Of a stretch of 9,254 bases of DNA, positions 6,109 through 9,254 are shown in pieces (the first letter of the stretch is position 1; the number at the start of each line of letters is the position of its first letter). This stretch comes from Bacteroidales bacterium (GTDB taxonomy: Bacteria; Bacteroidota; Bacteroidia; Bacteroidales; UBA7960). Position numbers and translations under genes: made by a program. The notes beneath the pieces are model-generated. The model searched no databases. It was not told where the DNA came from and was given only the letters and a program-made list of their open reading frames with translations. Location of the stretch: contig SKNE01000102.1 of the NCBI GenBank assembly GCA_007120675.1, positions 1 through 9,254 of the forward strand. Reading direction: 5' to 3'.

Positions 6109-7641
6109 ATGAAAAACCCTTACTTTCAGGCGGGTATGATGCCCCGCCGACGTTTTCTTGAGCTGGGTCTGAAAAGTGGCATCGCCCTTGCCGTGACGCC
6201 CCCATTGCTGACCAAGATGGTCTCGTGCAGCGGTCCGTCCGCCGGACTGGCTGCCCTCGACATGGACAAGGCCTGCCTCGATCGTGTGATTGCCAGGGCC
6301 CTGAAGCAGGGTGGTGAATTTGCCGACGTATACCTTGAGAACCGGGTGTCGCGACAGATCGTGATGGAGGAGTCAGCCTTTAAAAGCGGTCTCTATGGCA
6401 TCAGCCAGGGTGCCGGTGTGCGGGTGATATCGGGGGATAAGACCGGCTACGCGTACACGGAGGAGATCACGGAAGAGAACCTGATGCGTGCTGCGGAGGT
6501 GGCTTCCTTCGTGGCACGTAACGGCCAGCGGGTCGCCCCCGTTCCAATTGAAAAGGGGCGTCGCAAGCGCTTTGTCACGGTCGAACGGCCCCTGGAAGAG
6601 ATCGCTGACAACCAGCGCATAGAGGTCATGCAGCGGGCCAATGAGGCCGCCCTTGAATATGATCCGCGCATCCGCATGGCACTGATCGACTACAATGACC
6701 AGGTCCGTGCCCGGGTGATCGCCAACAGTGAGGGCCTCTACCTGCGTGATGAACTGCCATTGCTGTTCTTCATCGTGCAGACCATGAGCGATGACGGCAC
6801 CAACCGGCATATGTCGCGCGAACGCATCAGCGAGCACAGCGGTTTCGAACTCTTTGAGAAGGACAGCCCCGAAGCCGTCGCAAAAAGGGCCGCCCGTGAG
6901 TCCATCGCCATGCTGGAGGCTGAAGATGCACCAGCGGGTACGATGGATGTGGTGATGGAAAATGGTTTTGGCGGCGTACTGATCCATGAGGCGGTGGGAC
7001 ATCCGCTGGAGGCTGACAACATCGCCAGGGGCATAGGCGCCTTCACCGGTAAGATGGGACAGAAGGTGGCCACCGAGGTCTTTACCATGGTGGATGATGG
7101 CACCCTGCCCAACTACAGGGGCACCATCAACTTCGACGACGAGGGCACGCAGGCACAGCGCAACGTGTTGATCGACAAAGGGGTACTCAAGGGCTTTATG
7201 ACCGACATCCTCAGCGCCAAGCAGCTGGACCTTGCCCGCACGGGCAACGGCAGGCGGGAGTCTTTCCGCCACTTCCCCATCCCAAGGATGACCAACACCT
7301 TCATCGAGCCGGGCAAAGACAGTCCCGAAGATATCCTGGCCGACACCAGTTCAGGCATCTATGTGCAAAGCCTGAGCGGGGGCAGTGTCAACCCCGTTAC
7401 CGGCATCTTTAACTTTACCTGCCGCGAAGCCTATTTGATAGAGAACGGCCGCAAGACCAGGCCCGTAAAGGGCGCTACCCTCATCGGCTCCTGTATGGGA
7501 GTGATCTCCAACATCGATGCGGTGGGTAACGACCTGGCCTTCGGGCCGGGAATCTGTGGCAAGGGACAGATGGCGGAGGTGACTGCCGGCCAGCCCACTG
7601 TGCGCATCCGTGGCATCAACGTGGGAGGCAGCAGGGCATAA
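6109..7641 (+). CDS. tldD: TldD-type metalloprotease subunit with Tat signal
   Basis: A 510-residue member of the TldD/PmbA (U62) family. In E. coli, TldD is the catalytic half of the TldD-TldE heterodimer, a zinc-dependent protease that trims unfolded peptides, such as the microcin B17 leader and CcdA. The metal site is intact: HEAVGH (His293, Glu294, His297) and the third ligand Cys483 in FGPGICGKGQ. The C-terminal family tail ends VRIRGINVGG. Unlike the E. coli protein (about 481 aa), this one starts with a twin-arginine signal: RRRFLELG (13-20) followed by a hydrophobic stretch (about 23-36) and then MVSCSG, where Cys40 could be a lipidated residue, though the lipobox is imperfect. This suggests Tat export to the periplasm or an envelope anchor. 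The start at 6109 gives a normal Tat n-region; ATGs at 6136 and 6139 would also keep the RRRFLE motif. tldE follows after 80 bp. Confidence 0.94.
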   Translation: MKNPYFQAGMMPRRRFLELGLKSGIALAVTPPLLTKMVSCSGPSAGLAALDMDKACLDRVIARALKQGGEFADVYLENRVSRQIVMEESAFKSGLYGISQGAGVRVISGDKTGYAYTEEITEENLMRAAEVASFVARNGQRVAPVPIEKGRRKRFVTVERPLEEIADNQRIEVMQRANEAALEYDPRIRMALIDYNDQVRARVIANSEGLYLRDELPLLFFIVQTMSDDGTNRHMSRERISEHSGFELFEKDSPEAVAKRAARESIAMLEAEDAPAGTMDVVMENGFGGVLIHEAVGHPLEADNIARGIGAFTGKMGQKVATEVFTMVDDGTLPNYRGTINFDDEGTQAQRNVLIDKGVLKGFMTDILSAKQLDLARTGNGRRESFRHFPIPRMTNTFIEPGKDSPEDILADTSSGIYVQSLSGGSVNPVTGIFNFTCREAYLIENGRKTRPVKGATLIGSCMGVISNIDAVGNDLAFGPGICGKGQMAEVTAGQPTVRIRGINVGGSRA

Positions 7642-7721
7642 AGTGACAGGGGGCGAGGGCTGAAGGGACCTTGTCCGATCAAAACACAGGAATCATTAAC
7701 GCATAAAAACAACCTAAATAT

Positions 7722-9056
7722 ATGGACAATCAGGAATTAGCCAACAGACTCATCGGCCGTGGCCGGCGAATGGGCGCCAGCGAGGTGGAGGTGTTCATCC
7801 AGAACAGCCGCAACCTGTCGGTGCGCGTGCGCAATGAAGACATCGAGACCGTCCAGGAGTCGGCATCCGGTGGCGTGGGTTTCCGCGTCATCGTGGACGG
7901 CGCGATGGGCTTCAGTCATTGTAACGATTTCAGCGAGTCTTCGCTTCACGAGACCCTGGAGCAGGCCATCGCCTTCGCGCGGCTCACCACCGCCGACGAG
8001 CACAACAGCCTGCCCCTGGACCTGCCCCACCAGGAAGTGGCCGGATTGTATGATCCGGACATCGTGAAGGTGTCCATGGAGAAAAAGATCGACATGGCCC
8101 TGGAGCTGGAGGCGCAGGCCATGAAAGACGATCGCATCACCCATAGCTCGGGGGCCTCCTTTGGAGAGGGGGAAACGGAAGTGCTCATTGCCAATTCAAA
8201 GGGGTTGGAGAAAAGCTATCGTTCGTCAGCCTGCTCACTGAGTGTCAGTGTGGTGGCCGAGAAGGGCGATCAGCGGCATACAGGCTGGGAGTCGTCGGCC
8301 CGCCGTTTCTTTGCCGACCTTGAGCCCCTGGAACAGATCGGTGCGGAGGCGGCCAAAAAGGCCTACGAGATGCTGGATCCCAGGATGGTGCCCACGCAAC
8401 GTGCTGCGGTGATCTTTGATCCGGCCGTTGCCCGCTCACTGGTGGGTGGCATCATCGCGGCCATCAACGGCGAGCGGGTGCTGCAGGGGGCGAGCTTTTT
8501 GAAGGACAGCATGGATGAGCGGTTTGCTTCTGAGTTGCTCAGCATCGTGGATGATGGACTGAGACCTTACGGCTTGGGCAGTAAACCCTTTGATGGCGAA
8601 GGGGTTCCCGCGGCTACGCGGAGCCTGGTGGACAAGGGGGTGCTGAGGGCCTTCCTGTATAACACCTACGCTGCCAACAGGGCAGGGGTGGAAAGCACAG
8701 GAAACGCCAGCCGCGGAGGGTTCACCAGCCTGCCGTCCATCGGCACACACAACCTGTATGTGAAGGCGGGTCCGCACCGGGCCGCCGACATCATTGCCAA
8801 TACCAGCAAGGGCTTACTGCTGAAAGGGGTTACAGGCTACGGCATCAACCCGGTGAACGGCAATTACAGCGGTGGGGCCAGCGGGTTCTGGGTTGAAAAC
8901 GGGCGCATCACGCACCCCGTGCAGGGACTGACCATCGCGGGCAGCGCCAGCGACATCCTCAACCAGATCGACATGATGGCGGACGACCTGGATATGAACC
9001 GCTCCTTCACCGCACCCACCTTCCGCGTGCGAGAGATGCAGATCGGCGGGGCATGA
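7722..9056 (+). CDS. tldE: TldE/PmbA-type protease partner subunit
   Basis: A 444-residue TldD/PmbA-family protein, similar in length to E. coli PmbA/TldE (450 aa), the non-catalytic partner that completes the TldD-TldE proteolytic chamber. Shared family landmarks include SLVDKGVLRAFLYNTYAA (301-318), STGNASRGG, VTGYGINPVNGNYSGGASGFWVENG-type C-terminal core, and the tail FRVREMQIGGA. At the place where TldD carries HEXXXH, this protein has VARSLVGGIIAAING (237-250) without histidines, so it should not bind the metal. There is no signal peptide or hydrophobic N-terminal segment: it opens MDNQELANRLIGRGRRMGAS. That contrasts with the Tat signal on its neighbour. It lies 80 bp after tldD on the same strand; no terminator is evident in that gap, so co-transcription is likely. 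The stop codon overlaps the first partial unit of the downstream repeat array. Confidence 0.94.
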   Translation: MDNQELANRLIGRGRRMGASEVEVFIQNSRNLSVRVRNEDIETVQESASGGVGFRVIVDGAMGFSHCNDFSESSLHETLEQAIAFARLTTADEHNSLPLDLPHQEVAGLYDPDIVKVSMEKKIDMALELEAQAMKDDRITHSSGASFGEGETEVLIANSKGLEKSYRSSACSLSVSVVAEKGDQRHTGWESSARRFFADLEPLEQIGAEAAKKAYEMLDPRMVPTQRAAVIFDPAVARSLVGGIIAAINGERVLQGASFLKDSMDERFASELLSIVDDGLRPYGLGSKPFDGEGVPAATRSLVDKGVLRAFLYNTYAANRAGVESTGNASRGGFTSLPSIGTHNLYVKAGPHRAADIIANTSKGLLLKGVTGYGINPVNGNYSGGASGFWVENGRITHPVQGLTIAGSASDILNQIDMMADDLDMNRSFTAPTFRVREMQIGGA

Positions 9057-9163
9057 TGCTGCGGCCAGGGCTTGTGTGCGCTGCGGCTTGCCGTTCGTGA
9101 GGCCACGGTCAGGGCTTGTTTGCACTGCGGCTTGTCGTGCCTGATGCTCCGGCCAGGGCTTGT
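9051..9163. repeat. Degenerate 44-bp-period tandem repeat after tldE
   Basis: The sequence CAGGGCTTGT recurs at 9066, 9110 and 9154, exactly 44 bp apart each time. The two full units (9066-9109 and 9110-9153) agree at about 35 of 44 positions by eye; the third keeps only its first ten or so bases before diverging. A partial leading copy (9051-9065, GCATGATGCTGCGGC) matches 9139-9153 at 13 of 15 positions and contains the tldE stop codon. Each unit also has an inner echo, GGGCTTGT followed 16 bp later by CGGCTTGY. No dyad symmetry able to form a good hairpin and no open reading frame of coding character is seen, so the role is unknown. Confidence 0.75.
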
Positions 9164-9254
9164 GGCGCATCGTCCCTCTTGCCACACCCGGGTGCCAGCG
9201 TCACGGAGAGCTGCCGCCTGGCGCCTGGAAATAAGTCACTTTATCATTTGATCA
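9164..9254. other. Noncoding tail at right edge of window, nothing recognised
   Basis: About 90 bases after the repeat array. It contains a short perfect palindrome CACCCGGGTG (9185-9194) with no loop and no following T-run, and it turns AT-richer after about 9228. I see no gene, terminator or promoter that can be supported, and the region is cut by the window edge. Confidence 0.5.

Noticed and set aside
6373..7272. 299-codon open frame on the - strand inside tldD
   Set aside because: It is fully antisense to tldD, which has an intact metal-binding motif; no domain is visible in the antisense product.
7663..7687. GTCCG half-site and short GGAC-CTT-GTCC hairpin between tldD and tldE, possibly another regulator site
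   Set aside because: Only one arm matches the repeat found before tolC, the second arm is off register, and the hairpin stem is 4 bp.

Overview
The window looks like a chromosomal segment from a GC-rich member of the Bacteroidota. This is inferred from the protein sequences and gene content: PdxJ has the Bacteroidota-type GAQGITVHPRPDERHI signature, the TolC and NtrC-type proteins have the form seen in that phylum, Shine-Dalgarno sequences are weak or absent at the chosen starts, and one upstream region carries a TAnnTTTG-type -7 element. It is seven protein genes in compact, mostly housekeeping or regulatory order. I see no RNA gene, CRISPR array, insertion sequence or phage gene.

Layout from left to right: (1) On the + strand, the 3' part of pdxJ (vitamin B6 synthesis, cut by the window edge) is followed by a YbfF/ABHD11-like alpha/beta hydrolase. 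(2) Convergent to it, on the - strand and read from right to left, lies a three-gene regulatory and efflux block: a sigma-54-activating NtrC-family response regulator, a two-TM NtrY-like histidine kinase overlapping it by 11 bp, and a TolC-family outer-membrane channel. (3) Divergent from the regulator across about 155 bp of AT-rich DNA, the + strand carries tldD and tldE/pmbA, the two subunits of a TldD/TldE-type metalloprotease. (4) The window ends in about 200 bp of noncoding DNA that opens with a degenerate 44-bp-period tandem repeat.

The most interesting signal not explained by the genes is a pair of inverted repeats, consensus GTYCG-NTAN-CGRAC, centred exactly 21 bp (two helical turns) apart in the 211-bp gap between the kinase stop and tolC. 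The arrangement is what an upstream activator site for an NtrC-type dimer pair looks like, so the adjacent two-component system probably controls tolC. I could not find a canonical -24/-12 (GG-N10-GC) promoter between it and tolC. Other points worth a second look: TldD has a twin-arginine export signal while its partner TldE has no signal peptide; the TolC gene has no inner-membrane transporter or adaptor beside it; and the regulator's sigma-54-contact loop reads GAFTDA instead of GAFTGA.

I do not see a clearly new multi-gene system here. The window is largely ordinary core and regulatory content with a few unusual details.
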